DNA of 64,000 nucleotides from Cyrtodaria siliqua (GCA_037043455.1 JAWPHD010001215.1:248001-312000); one strand, 5' to 3'. Positions 44,346 to 57,390 are shown, numbered from the stretch's first letter. Notes: generated by a model not told the origin, from the letters alone. Program-made: numbers and translations.

Positions 44346-45469
44346 GTTTACATATATATCATGTATTCCGGACAGTTCGAGCCTCAGTGCGGTTCTGCTG
44401 CACATTATTATAGCCCTGTGATATTTGGCGATTCAGTTTGAACTAGATAAACTCAGTTGTTCGTACACGCGATTTCGTACCACGGGATTCTCTGTCTCTT
44501 TAAGCTATTTGTGGATGAGGTGAATATGTCACCAGGACTTTATTAATATACATGTACATATATACCTACACTCTGATGTCATGGTTCAGATATCTAACAG
44601 GTAGACCAGTACCTGGTTACATATGTACATATAGCACACAGAATCAGACAGAAACTGTGCTCGCGCTATAGGTTTAACCTATTTCATATTAATTATAGCT
44701 CGCATAACCTATTTCATATTAATTATAGCTCGCTTAGCTCGCTCCTATTTTATCACATGAAAGAATCAAGCAAACATGAATAAATCAATATGTCAATTCA
44801 ACAGGTTGACGATTTGAAAAAAACTACTAATGCGATTACAAAAGAAGTAGTCTATTATCGTAACAAGTAGTCTATTGTCGTGAATATGTACATAGCATAA
44901 TACGAAACACAATAAATGCAAAGAAAAATATATTAAGAGGTGTAGAAACATCACGAGGTTTTTAGTTTCAATGGCAGCTCGAAATACACACAGATAAAAA
45001 CATTTACAACAATCGATATAGCGGTAAGCCGGATTAGTAACCCGGATTAGCGCTAACAGAAATTGACGAGGCTGTTCCGAACATATTCGTGCCGACACAG
45101 AACAAACGCGTCAACGGAAATAGTTTCAGTTGTATATTTGCGAGCGTAAGAAAATTGATAAATGCAAGCCTATAGCGAGTATTTATCACTTTTCTTCAAG
45201 TGCCAAAATACAACTGTTCTAAGTTCATAACCATGCAATTTATTCATCGTGTAACGGTTTTGAATACCATAATTTACCTGAAAACTTATGTAAACAACAG
45301 CTCACGTCTGCTGCGTTTAAAATATAAATGGAATTTTTTGTGTCAAGGGGAGTAACTTTAACGAAAATCGTGTTTTGAATTTATGTAAATGTATCTTGAC
45401 AATAAACACTCATTTGATAATGTATTGCGTTCCTAAACTGATAAGTTTTAAAACATATGAAGTTTAAAT
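44346..45469. other. Spacer with one shared block
   Basis: About 44570-44715 (TCAGATATCTAACAGGTAGA to CGCTATAGGTTTAACCTATT) recurs at about 46350-46490. The rest shows no gene; the 101-codon minus-strand frame at 44793-45098 has no recognisable domain. Confidence 0.5.
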
Positions 45470-45484
45470 GGTCAATTTTACTAT

Positions 45485-45790
45485 AATGACTCTTTAAGTC
45501 AACTACTATTTAACTGTTTTACATGTTCACATTTTCTATCTTTTAAAATGAGGAGTCTCAAAGGAATGTCTCATAACAGGACTACAGTAAATTGAAATTG
45601 ATGATAACAGACAACAAAGATTTAAAAAACAACAAAAAAAACAAACAAAAAAAAGTTCACAGTAAATAATATCAATTTTACCATACGTGGGGAGGCGTTG
45701 GGAACAACTTTTTTCTTGTCTCTCGATACCGATTGTGGATAACAGATAACAGTATATAAATATTCTCAATAACACATGAAATACATTAGT
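45485..45790 (+). repeat. Dispersed ~280 bp repeat, copy 2
   Basis: Same order of motifs as 42715-42990, with an added A-rich stretch near 45625-45655. It joins directly to a 36 bp unit, unlike copy 1. Confidence 0.8.
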
Positions 45791-45902
45791 ATGCGTCTCA
45801 TGGTTCATAGATATTTAACAGGTTGACAGACATATCATGTATTCCGGACGGTTAGCTTAAACACTGTAGCCCTGTGACATTTGGCGAGTCAGTCTGAACT
45901 AG

Positions 45903-46328
45903 AGGTGCGTATTTCCGCTATATATTGTATGTTTAATATGCTACTGCTAATCGAATGGTACAGGGCGACATTAGGCCTGTCCTTTTAGAAAGAAGGTTTA
46001 AACACACCAATGGTTACCCCTTTTAAGTTTCATTATCGTCAGAATGCTCATTTGGCTCAAGCAGGTGAGCGAACTAAGGCTTTAAATGTTGCAATCACTT
46101 AACATTAAATACAGTACTGAATTGGCTCAATTTTTTAAAGAGGAATTTCAGCATTTATGAATTTCTTGTTACAAAGTGTACTGTGATTAAAACGTCTACA
46201 ACATCACAGTTGTGTCCTTTCTCTAACTAACTGCACTTTTTTTTTTACAAAACATCTTGGGATTTCCTTGGAATATATATGGAATTAAGTGAGCAGTATA
46301 TGCAATATATAGCGGAAATACGCACCCT
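45903..46328. mobile_element. MITE, ~426 bp
   Basis: Terminal inverted repeats of about 25 bp: left AGGTGCGTATTTCCGCTATA (45903), right ending ATATAGCGGAAATACGCACC then CT (46328). The interior has no ORF. Size and ends fit a miniature inverted-repeat transposable element. No clear target duplication was identified. Confidence 0.75.
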
Positions 46329-48259
46329 GCGTTTCTTTTTCCTTTCAGTATACACTATGAAGTCATGATTCAGATATCTAACAGGTAGACAGGTAGACCA
46401 GTACCTGGCTACGTTGTCATACGTACATATAGCACACAGAATCAGACAGAAACTGTGCTCGCGCTATAGGTTTAACCTATTTCATATTATTAAACTGGTT
46501 TTATAAAATATAATCTTATCAAGGACATATAAACTTTTTTTAAAATGTACTTATTACTTAATTTCCATAACCGGAAACAATATACTACTACACCGGTGGT
46601 ACGATTCACCCTAACGGTTATAATAGCGAAAATGAGTCTCCATTGCCCTTCCATAGTAAAGCTAGAATGTTGACAACCTGTTAAAAACTCAGACCTGGTT
46701 AGAATTCTGGGAAACTTACTTTATCATGCAAATGAAAGTGTCTGCTATTAAACATCAACAAAGAAATAGGGGGTTTAATACCTTCTAAGAAACATTTCTT
46801 CAGTTGTATACTAACACCGGGTCAAAGGTCAAAGCTATTTTTACCCCTTGCAATTTCGTACCCTGTCTACTTTCACTTCTGAAATTTATATAAAAAACTG
46901 TCAAAAACATGATGAGCTCCCTTTTCAAATATCAACAACCTGTCCAGAATACAGTTACAGCCAAAAAATAACAGGAAATTGCACTAAATTGCATTAAAAA
47001 AGGTTTTAAAGAACTACTTTCGACTGCACCAGGCAAGCACATCCGACTGATTTAGTGGAATTAAACCTAAATGGAATACTTTTGTTTTTTAATTAAACTG
47101 GTCGATTCAATCCAACAACTTAATAAAAGAACATTTTGACTTGTTTCGCAATGCCGAATGATTTTGTCTTGAAATTATTGCGATTTACCTGCGCTTGACC
47201 ATGCACTAAATCGAGTCGATTTTGTTTCGAAATTAATAAATAATAAAAAATGCGATATCTCAGCAACAGTTCAACATTTTCTCATAAAATCTACTGATAG
47301 TCCACGCGTGTGAATTTAACGTGGCGTTGTGGGATTCACGGTAATCGCACGATTAAGTGAAAAAGTATCTACAAGTTATGAAAACCGTTTTCTTGCTAAA
47401 GAAATCACTCCATATCGAAACTTTTTTTTTGCCTATATGCGTATTTCGAAAAATGCTATGATAAATGAGAAATAAGCTTTTTAACGACTCATTATCAATG
47501 GATTTTCTTAACGACGAGCCGTGTATTTGTTTACATGTTCTGCTGAAATATTAACTATAATTCATAAAAATCGTTTCTTTCTACCGAAAATTATCCACAT
47601 GGTAGAAAAGACATATATTTAACACATATTATTAGATGAGAAATAGCCTATTTTGTAAAGACATCGTATTGGTATTTGTTTTCTTAAACAAGTGTGTTTG
47701 TGTACACTGATTATACGCATTCGTTTTAAAAAACAAAAGTATTAAGTGTGTTACTTTTTTTTTTCTGTCGGAAAAATATCATTTTGTTTTGTTGTATCAC
47801 AAATGTATAGATTATTCAGGTAGAAATACGATTTTTTCGTATACCTTTATTTTAATTTCTTATTTCAGTAGTGTTGATTAGTGTGAGAATAAGGTAAGTG
47901 TATCTTACTGCATTATAGAAAACAATATATACACATAGTACACATCTATACGCACGATTTCTAATTCATTATTTAATCTAATTATTATTTATTTTTTAAT
48001 TAAAAGTGTACATACCCATCGAACATAAATTTTAGTTTCCAACTTTTCCTAAAAATCACACGCACTTTTTGTTTCTTCTTATTTGACTATTTGTACTTAT
48101 AAACAGTCTAATGTATTCATGAACACTTACAAAACACATCTAGAAATTGAACTTATACAAAAAAAAGGTAAGTGGCCAAATGTATTATTTAATTCAGGGA
48201 CTCCGATAGACGGGTCCTGTGTAAACCTAGCTAAACATGACTTTTATTTATAACTTTTA
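46329..48259. other. Spacer; repeat block then AT-rich sequence
   Basis: 46350-46490 is the second copy of the block at 44570-44715. From 46490 to 48259 I see no gene, tandem repeat or inverted repeat. Confidence 0.5.
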
Positions 48260-48299
48260 ATTGATCATTTATTGCCGCCAGAGCGGATATCGGGGTAAT

Positions 48300-48930
48300 A
48301 AAAGGGCCTGCTTTTTCTCACCTCCTCGACTTCTCCAGATCTTCACAGCGTGCACGTCACGGAGAGGACACAGTCAGCAAACATGTAGGATTGACCTATT
48401 GGGTCGACCCTTGACCGCACCCCTCGAACGTACCACAGGGACTGCCGGAACCGTTTTTACTTGTAATAGACTGCAACATTAACGGACTGATTGCTGACTG
48501 ACTGATTGTGAGGATGTCTCCTGCGTCCCATCACAGCACACATCATCTGACGTCTACAGATCCTGGAAGTCTAGTCCGCGGGCTGGAGCCGGAGCTTAGA
48601 TATCACGGGACGCAACCAAAATCCCGGGTATCGACGCGAAGGTCAAGGCCTGCATTAGACAGTAGACCGAAGGGGGACAAGACGTCGGGCGGTGTGTGCG
48701 GCGCAGGGGTCTTACTGTGATGGGTGTGGCCCCAAACAGAGAACCCGACCTTGTAGCGGATAGGACAACACCTTAGCGGATGTAGGCCACCTCGACCAGA
48801 CCAGTTCACCGCCACAGCGAAACTAGATAGAGCAACAGCGACACAACACGACATACCTACAAGAGAATCGACTACACTACACTACACAGCAGCACCAGAT
48901 TAACCTAAATACTCATCTAGAAAAGACCAG
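48300..48930 (+). repeat. Diverged GC-richer repeat, copy 1
   Basis: Shares ordered blocks with 49710-50290: CACAGCACACATCA, GTGTGTGCGGCGCAGGGGTC, GTGTGGCCCCAAA, CCCGACCTTGTAG, CTAGCGGATGTAGG-like and TTCACCGCCA. The frames in it are not conserved between copies, so it is probably non-coding repeat sequence. Confidence 0.6.
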
Positions 48931-48991
48931 ACTATTGTGTCCATCGCGTCAGGGTTACCTCGACGTGTTAGTTAGCGGACGGTCACTAAAC

Positions 48992-48992
<1 letters not shown>

Positions 48993-49023
<31 letters not shown>

Positions 49024-49048
49024 ACCCACACACACACACACACACACC
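48993..49048 (+). repeat. 31 nt poly-C tract followed by (CA)n
   Basis: An unbroken run of 31 C (48993-49023) leads into CACCCACACACACACACACA. The minus-strand G run could form G-quadruplexes and the C strand an i-motif. Such runs are prone to length error in both cells and sequencing. Confidence 0.9.
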
Positions 49049-49709
49049 TCCTCGGCAAATGCTCGGCAAATGTTTCATTAAGGGAATTATAATTTCATGT
49101 ATATAAATCCCTGAATAGCAGATTTTTCTTACACGTATAGTTTTTATGTCTAACAAATAATAAATTTAAAATTTAATATTTGAAGAAATATTCGAACAGT
49201 TACTGTTAGGTTAACTTAGACAAAAAATGGTCAACATGACCTGCTCGAACTTTGCCTTGAAGGTGCGATGGAATATATAGAACTAGATTACTATTGAGAC
49301 GTCAACCTCATCGGGAGATGAGATTATTTATACAATAACCATCGAGCCCGAAGTAACTGCACGTGATAAATAAGGCTCTATGGCGGTGGCACGAAATACC
49401 CAAATCTACGGTTCGTTTATATTTATTATTGTTATGCATTGCTGCATGAGTCTACGTGATATATTGGTCAATGTCCCGCTGTGTCGATAATTAGTTCCAT
49501 AACATTTATGACCCTTGCAATACACGGCTAAGTCCGTGATATACATATAGTCAACCTCCCGTTTCGTCGATATTAACTGTTACGCAATTAACGGTGTTGT
49601 CCCATTAGGCCCCATCAAGCAGTTAATCACTATTACTTAACAACACTGATAAGATTTTACAAATTTGCATATTAGAATTTGGTCGTATTTAAGGGTATGT
49701 CGTAGAAAA
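49049..49709. other. AT-rich spacer
   Basis: No supported gene or repeat. Confidence 0.4.
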
Positions 49710-50290
49710 AAACAGGTCTCCACCTGATATCTTCACCGCGTGCAAGTCGCTGAGTGGGCACTGGTGACACTTGTGTTTTATTTGCGTAACACATGAGTGT
49801 CACTTGACCGAGAGTGAGAATGTCCCCTGCGCTCCCGTCACAGCACACATCACCGGCTGTATACCGAACTTGGAAGCTGGAGGTCAGAAGTCCGCAGGCC
49901 GAAGCTGAGATCAACCATCCACATCCCAGTAGCAGTAGACGTATTTAGCTTATGGCCCTTAGTTAGTGATAGTTAGGATCGACGCCGAGGAGAAACATTC
50001 GACCGTAGACCGACAACTGAAGAGGGAGGGGGCTATGCAGCCATCGGATGGTGTGTGAGGCGCAGGGGTCATACTATGACGAGTGTGGCCCCAAAAACAG
50101 GACCCGGCCTTGTAGGACAGGACACACCAGTAGTGGTCGTAGAGCAACACCACCTAGCGGATGTAGGACCAGCAGCACGCCAGACAACACTTCACCGCCA
50201 TAGCGACAACAACACAGAGCGAAAGCGACACATCATCAACACATCTTCAAGAGAAACGACGTAGACACCACAACACACAGATACCACAAC
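49710..50290 (+). repeat. Diverged GC-richer repeat, copy 2
   Basis: Homologous in order to 48300-48930 but with a different middle part (an additional ATCAACCATCCACATCCCAG region). The pair has the same orientation and is about 1.4 kb apart. Confidence 0.6.
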
Positions 50291-50754
50291 GCATCTCAAC
50301 TGGAAGAAGTCCAAACATAATGCCGAGTCACGGGGGATTCTTCCCGGGGCTCATATGGTAGAGGGACTCTAAATCTTAGAACACCACTACCAAAACAGCT
50401 CTGTATCCATATTGCATTGACACAATATTATTATGCATGCAACTATGTTTAATATGTTTGTGAGACGATGCAACTTTTAATTGATAATGTATAGACACAC
50501 TTATAAAATTTGTTAGTTTTAAGACCGCGGAATTAGTTCTACTTTGCGAATATTTAGGATTATATTTATGTATTATGTCAGTACGTCTACTATTTTAGCT
50601 GATTTTGATCGCATAAATGATTTCATGTGTGCAATCACCGACAGGGTCATACAAACGAATTTATAACTAGTTCTCTAGCTTGAAGCGCAAAATTCAACCC
50701 CAGTGCCATGTAACTGATGGTTTCTTCTCTTGGAACTTTAATATTTCGAACCGC

Positions 50755-50870
50755 ACGCACACAAACAGACAGACAAACAGACAGACAGACAGAAAGACAG
50801 GCAGGAAGGAAGGAAGGAAGGAAGGCAGGCAGGCAGGCAGGGGTAGGCAGACAGATGCGCAGTGGGTAGG
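50755..50870 (+). repeat. Composite microsatellite
   Basis: Consecutive (ACAG)n, (GGAA)n and (GGCA)n tracts: CAGACAGACAGACAGAAAGA, then GGAAGGAAGGAAGGAAGG, then CAGGCAGGCAGGCAGG. Long Cys/Leu-rich frames on the minus strand are artefacts of these tracts. Confidence 0.9.
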
Positions 50871-51414
50871 CAGGGAGCACGACAGGGAGCAGGGCAGGGC
50901 ACAGTTAGCTCCGCCTACCACACTGGAAGCGTGTAATGTTAGCTCCACCCACCGAAAAGTGAAGTTTATTCGATACTACACGCTTTTAACAGAAGGTATC
51001 AAGTGATTGTAAATAAATACACCTACGTCAATAGGTGGATTGCAATATAAGCAGTATGTGCAATCATCGTCATCAGTTATCAATTGAAAAGTATTCTGTT
51101 CGTAGTTATGGCCATGTGAAAGGGGACAATTATACATGAGCGTAATATATATATAAGTCATACGTAGTAAGACAGTTGTATACATGTAAACTTAATTACT
51201 AGATGCATGTTATATAATTTATTCTAATACACCCGCACTATATAGCCCAGTATAAAATATCTGGTTATATTCAACGATATATCACTGTAATGTTTGCAAC
51301 GTAAGGAGAGTAAGCAAAGCAATTCGAAAGATTTCAGATGTATTGTCGAAATTATTGTTTACAATTGAACTCCAAACCGTGATAACACGATAATTCACCG
51401 TAAACGATGTTCTA
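50871..51414. other. AT-rich spacer
   Basis: No supported gene or structured repeat. Confidence 0.4.
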
Positions 51415-51600
51415 TTTTTTAAGTATATGGTTATGGTAACCTTATAACAGAAAAGATAACGCAAGCAATAAAAATGCATCGGCTAATATTATGTCTGAGG
51501 AATGATACTGTGATCAATGCTTATTTAAGACTGTCTAGGGAATCGACACACACATTACTGCAGGAATTAAAGTGTTTACAGAAAACCTATACCAAAAAGT
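51415..51600 (+). repeat. Flanking direct repeat, copy 1
   Basis: GTATATGGTTATGGTAACCT, CGGCTAATATTATGTCT, GATCAATGCTTATTTAAGAC and TGTTTACAGAAAACCTA match 58255-58455 in the same order and orientation. The fold-back element begins exactly at its right end, while the distant copy lacks the element. Confidence 0.65.
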
Positions 51601-52985
51601 ATGGGAAGCCATAACCGTCAAAATGTGGATATTTACAAACCATCCAATGACAGGCCATTTAATTGAACATGAAGTCATTTGATGACGTACATATTGATTC
51701 GATGCGACGTGTAAACTCGGTTCATTCGTTACAAAGTGAATTGATACGGTTCAAAGTGAAATGATACGGTGTACAATTTCAAACCATACGACGCAAATTC
51801 ATTTGATGACGTACATATTGATTCGATGCGACGTGTAAACTCGGTTCATTCGTTACAAAGTGAATTGATACAATTCGAAGTGAAATGATACCGTGTAAAA
51901 TTTCAAACCATACGACGCAAAGTCATTTGATGACGTACATATTGATTCGATGCGACGTGTAAACTCGGTTCATTCGTTACAAAGTGAACTGATACGGTTC
52001 GAAGTGAAATGAATAGGCGTATACACAGTCTGTATGATGCAAACGCAATCCGTTCGACAGAAACTGATTTCATTACGTGCAAAGTGAAACGGTGCGACAT
52101 CTGGCGGCGATATTTGCCACATCACTTGCCGGGTTATTTTCCCTACATAATATATGATAAATCAAAGTACTTAAATTACTGAGAATGCAAGGTTTGATAG
52201 GAAAGACTGTATAGATATTTGCAGGATCACATTTCCATAAATTTTACATAGTTTTAGCCAACTTGGCGATCTTTGGCGACCTACAAAAATCTTAGAGGGT
52301 CAATCCATTCCAAATATATTGTGATCAATTGTCATTCAACTGTTTCAAATCTAGACTAGAATATTTTTTTAAGAAATTGCTGATGGATAGACAGATTTGT
52401 GTTTTATGACCAAACTGTCACTCAAGATGACCTCCATGTCTAAAATTATGTCATTTACAGAGTGGCGTGCATTAAGTAGTCTTCCGGGAACAATATGCAC
52501 TATAGGGCCTGTATCACTCTACTGGCTTGAATAGTCTAAGGCCTACAGAAAAACAGTTTTTTTTTTAAATCAAAGGCTATAACTCTGAAGTGTCTAGTCT
52601 GATGCAACTGGTTTTGAACTTGTCCAAGTTCAGTGGCGTAACCTAGAAAACGTCTTCTGCTGCAGGGACAAATAACTTAACAAGAGGCACTACCCGTTGA
52701 TTCAACTTCCCTATGTCTGTCCCACACATTGAAAAGAAACTTTACTGTAGTATTTACTAAAAAAATAAAATACAAATTTATTGGTGGAAAGAAGAATTGA
52801 AATTGACTATAAGTAAATACACGGGTAAAAGTGACCATAATTTTGATAAATAAACAACAAGAAGAAGAAACAGAACAGAACCTAGCTGGACGAAGTAGGT
52901 TAAAATGCTGCAGCCATGTGCAGTTTCAAACGGTGTCCGGTTGGGGCCAGATACAATGTCCCATTGTCCTGGGCAACAATGCGAC

Positions 52986-53515
52986 ACCCAACAATGCGAC
53001 ATTGAGAAATGACAATGCGACATTGCGATACGACAACGCTACATTGCAATACGACATCGCGACATAATTGTCGCGATGTCATGTTGCAATGTCGCGACAA
53101 CGCAATGCAATGTCACGACAATGCGACATTTCAATACAATTATGTCGCGATGTCGTATTGCAATGTAGCGTTGTCGTGACATTGCATTTCGTTGTCGCGA
53201 CATTGCAATATGACATCGCGACAATTATGTCGCGATGTCGTGACATTGCATTGCGTTTTCGCGACATTGCAATATGACATCGCGACAATTATGGCGTGAT
53301 GTCGTATTGCAATGTAGCTTTGTCGTATCTCAACGCGATGTCGCGTTGTCGTGACATTGCATTGAGTTGCCGCGACATTGCAATATGACATCGCGACAAA
53401 TATGTCACAATGTCGTATTGCAATGTAGCGTTGTCTTATCTCAATGTCGAGTTGTCGTATCGCAATGTCGCATTGTCATATCGCAATGTCGCGATGTCGC
53501 ATTGTCGGGTGTCGC
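52986..53515. repeat. Palindromic GACATTGC / TGTCGCGA satellite in the fold-back loop
   Basis: The entire loop consists of short blocks such as GCAATGTCGCGACAATGCGA, CATTGCAATATGACATCGCG and ACAATTATGTCGCGATGTCG in both orientations. Many blocks are self-complementary (e.g. ATCGCGACATAATTGTCGCGAT). The overlapping short ORFs on both strands (M-S-R-C-H-I-A type) result from this pattern. The composition is unlike the arms. Confidence 0.9.
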
Positions 53516-53930
53516 ATTGTTGCCCACGACAATGCGACATTGTATCTGGCCCCAACCGGACACTGTTTGAAACAGCACATGGCTGCAGCATTTTAACCTA
53601 CTTCGTCCAGCTAGGTTCTGTTCTGTTTCTTGTTGTTGTTGTTGTTTATCAAAATTATGATCACTTTTACTCGTCTATTTATTTATAGTCGATTTCAATT
53701 CTTCTTTCCACCAATAAATTTGTAATTTTTTTTTTAATAAATACTACAGTAAAGTTTCTTTTCAATGTGTGGGACAGAAGTTGAATCAACGGGTAGTGCC
53801 TCTTGTTAAGTTATTTGTCCCTGCAACAGAAGACGTTTTCTAGGTTACGCCACTGAACTTGGACAAGTTCAAAACAAGTTGCATCAGACTAGACACATCA
53901 GAATTATAGCCTATGATTTTTTAAACAAGA

Positions 53931-56118
53931 AATCCGTGGATTCACATGTCTCGCCTAACGGGGACTGGACTTAAAAATAAAACGGTCAATGACGCTTAAA
54001 TGAGGTTGTAAACATTTTAGTAACGAAAAACAATGGAGTTTGCCGTTTGCTGAGATGACATTTAAGTGCCTTTGTTTAAAAGTAAAATGCCATTCTATTA
54101 AAAACAAGAGGCCCAAAAGGGCCTGTGGATGCTCTACTGGCTAAAACGGCTGTAACTTACATCAAGGGTTGTCGACATAAAATTCCCATTAGTATTTTTT
54201 TTCAAACATTGCAAATACAACAGGGATAGGATGGCCTTAGATCGCTCAACTGGTAATCATGGGCAATAAGTCTGCTGTGTCTAGTCTGGCATGGGTATTT
54301 TTTAATTTGTCCCACTTCTATGAATGAAATTTTATAAAATTGGGGCGGGGTGGTCGGGGACGGGGTTATATTAACATTCTAAACAAATATTGTAAAGATC
54401 AGATAAAAAATGAAGTAACTACAGATTTAACAAATGAAATACAATATAGCATTTTCAACAAATCAAGGGCCATAACCTGTCGTTACTAGCAAGATCTAGC
54501 TGGTTTTCGAACTTGTCCGAGATTTCATTGGTATACCGCGATTTGCACAACTAGACATCATACTGAGGCTTCCTGTCAAATTTTGTAGAAAGTTTAAGAG
54601 GAGTAGCGCCGACAAGAAATTTAAATGTGAAAGTGCCATAACTCCGTCATAAATCAGCGAACTGGGAAAAAGCGTGATATGAACAACTAGACATCTTACC
54701 GATGTTTCCTGCCAAGTTTCGTCGAAATCCAACAAGGCTTTACGAGGAGTAGAGCCGACAAGAAATTTAAAAGTAAAAATGATGCAGTTACGGCCCGTAA
54801 CTGCATCAAAAATCATGAAATAAAAAAAAAAAAAAAAAAAAAAAAAATATATATATTTTTTTTTTAAAAATTGAATTGAATGTTGTTTAACGGCTCATCA
54901 ACACAGTATAGGTTATTAGGTATAAAAAAACAACAACAAAAAAATAAACACAAAACATTTAAAACAATTAATCAATAAATATATGAAATACAAAAAATAA
55001 ATAAAAATAAATAAAAAAATATAATCAAAAAATATAATAAAAAAATAAATAAAAAAATAAAATATGATATATACATTTAAAACAAATTTAAACAAAAAAT
55101 GTACAAATAATAAAAAAATATATACTAATAATAAAAAAAGGCAAAACATCTGGTAAAGTTTGGTAAAGATCAGATGAAAAATGAAAGCCCTGTCGTATTA
55201 ATTAACGAGGCAAAATATAGCATTTTTTAACTAAATCAAGAGCCATAACTCCGCTGTTACTAGTCTGATCTGGCTGGTTTTCGAACTTGTGCGAGCTTTC
55301 ATTGATATTAACAATATCTTAAAGTTTTGTAAAGATCGGATGAAAAATGAAGGCCCTTGGCCAGTAGAGCTAAAAATCATCAGCTCCAGAAAGGAGGTCA
55401 AGGTCATAGATGAAATCCATGCATCCAAAAAGATGCACTACCCAAAACACAACTATGTCAAAATAGAACATGTTTTCTTCCATAGATTAAGCTATAAATT
55501 AGGTTTAAAACATCTAGTGCATAATTATAGTTCACGAGAGAGTGATGTAAATGTAACAATTAAAGTTATCTGCCCTTTGCTTGGATGGTGTAGGTCACAT
55601 CCACATTTGCTTTGTCACGTTGCAATGTACCACTCAAGATACAACTATAAGCAAAGTTTGAAAGGTCTTAGTGCATACAGTTTGTGAAAAAGTGACCTTA
55701 ACGCAAAAGTTGAAGGTAAAAATTAAGTTATCTGCCCTTTTCTTGGAGGGTCAAGGTCACTTTAACATTTGCTTTGTCACGTTGTGATGTACCACTCAAG
55801 ATACAACTATAAGCAAAGTTTTAAAGGTCTAGCGCATACAGTTTGTGAAAAGTGACCTAAACGCAAAAGGTTGGACCTAAAAATTATTAAGTTATCTGCC
55901 CTTTGCTTGGAGGGTCAAGGTCACTTCCACATTTGCTTTGTCACGTTGCAATGTACCACCCAAGATACAACTACAAGCAAAGTTTGAAAGGTCTAGTGCA
56001 TACAGTTTGTGAGAAAATGACCTGAACGCAGAACTTGAATGTTTACGCCTCCGCCGCCGCCGCCGGAAAAGCAACACCTATGTCTTTTTTTTCTTCTTCG
56101 AATAGGCGAGACAAAAAA
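53931..56118. mobile_element. 2.2 kb insertion in the right arm of the fold-back element
   Basis: Alignment with the left arm puts the break at TTTTTTAAAC|...|TGTTTTCCGGCC. The insert carries short inverted ends (TGTCTCGCCTA near 53949; TAGGCGAGACA near 56103). Inside are an AACAAGAGGCCCAAAAGGGC header (54103), units of the 'aaagatcggatgaaaaatga' family, a SINE-like 3' fragment (54876-54920), an A/T-only stretch (54825-55140) and three ~160 bp units with GTGCATACAGTTTGTGAAAA and TTTGCTTTGTCACGTTGCAA (55480-56030). A (CCG)n run lies near 56050. No transposase was recognised. Confidence 0.7.
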
Positions 56119-57390
56119 TGTTTTCCGGCCTTAAACTATTCAAGCCAGTAGAGTGATACAGGCCCTCTTGTGCATCTTGTTCCCGGAAGACTACTTAATA
56201 CACGCCACTCTGTAAATGACATAATTTAAGACATGGAGGTCATCTTGAGTGACGGTTTGGCCATGAACACAAATCACAAATCTATTTATCCATCAGCAAT
56301 TTCATAAAATAATATTCTAGTCTAGATTTGAAACAGTTTAATGACAATTGATCACAATACATTTGGAATGGATTGATCCTATAAGATTTTGGTAGGTCGC
56401 CAAAGATCGCCAAGTTGGCTAAAACTATGTAAAATTTATGGAAATTTGATCGTGCAAATATTCATACATTCTTTCCTATCAAACCTTGCATTCTCAGTAC
56501 TTTAAGTACTTTGATTTATCATAGTATATTATGTAGGGGAAATAACCCTGCAAGTGATATGTGGCAAATATCGCCGCCAGATGTCGCACCGTTTCACTTT
56601 GCACGTAATGAAATCAGTTTCTGTCGAACGGATTGCGTTTGCATCGCACCGACTGTGTTTTCTCCCGATCATTTCACTTCGAACCGTATCAGTTCACTTT
56701 GTAACGAATGAACCGAGTTTACACGTCGCATCGAATCAATATGTACGTCATCAAATGACTTTGCGTCGTATGATTTGAAATTTTACACGGTATCATTTCA
56801 CTTTGAACCGTATCAATTCACTTTGTAACGAATGAACCGAGTTTACACCTCGCATCGAATCAATATGTACGTCATCAAATGACTTTGCGTCGTATGATTT
56901 GAAATTGTACAACGTATCATTTCACTTTGAACCGTATCAATTCACTTTGTAACGAATGAACCGAGTTTATACCGTATCATTTCACTTCGAACCTTATCAA
57001 TTCACTTTGTAACGAATGATACCGAGTTTACACGTCGCATCGAATCAATATGTACGTCATCAAATGACTTTGCGTCATATGGTTTGAAATTGTACACCGT
57101 ATCATTTCACTTCGAACCGTATCAATTCACTTTGTAACGAATGAACAGAGTTTACACGTCGCATCGAATCAATATGTACGTCATCAAATGACTTTGCGTC
57201 GTATGGTTTGAAATTGTACACCGTATCATTTCACTTTGAACCGTATCAATTCACTTTTTAACGAATGAACCGAGTTTACACGTCGCATCGAATCCATATG
57301 TACGTCATCAAATGACTTCATGTTGAATTAAATGGCCTGTCATTGAATGGTTTGTAAATATCCACCTTTTGATGGTTATGGCTTCCCATA

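Larger units (their letters stand above)
51601..57390. mobile_element. Giant fold-back element, ~5.8 kb
   Basis: The left arm 51601-52985 is inverted and repeated at 53516-53930 plus 56119-57389. The outer ends are ATGGGAAGCCATAACC and GGTTATGGCTTCCCAT. The outer arm holds ~120 bp tandem units (GATGACGTACATATTGATTC, TTCATTCGTTACAAAGTGAA), three on the left and about six on the right. The middle arm (GGCGGCGATATTTGCCACAT; ACTCAAGATGACCTCCATGT) and inner arm (TGAACTTGTCCAAGTTCAGT; CCTAGCTGGACGAAGTAGGT) also match in inverse order. AAAAAGT flanks both ends, a candidate 7 bp target duplication. There is no transposase ORF. It resembles foldback-type transposons with long, internally repetitive inverted arms. 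Confidence 0.85.

Noticed and set aside
48261..48854. Overlapping frames in a GC-richer stretch as a host gene
   Set aside because: The related copy at 49710-50290 does not preserve the frames, so it is more likely a non-coding repeat.
48300..50290. Pair of repeats as LTRs of a retrotransposon
   Set aside because: They are strongly diverged, only ~1.4 kb apart, enclose no gag/pol sequence and show no TG...CA ends.
50647..51006. Long Leu/Pro/Cys-rich frames
   Set aside because: They translate composite microsatellites and have no conserved feature.
52778..53688. Cluster of overlapping short ORFs with M-S-R-C-H-I-A repeats
   Set aside because: Produced by the TGTCGCGA/GCAATGTC satellite and present on both strands.
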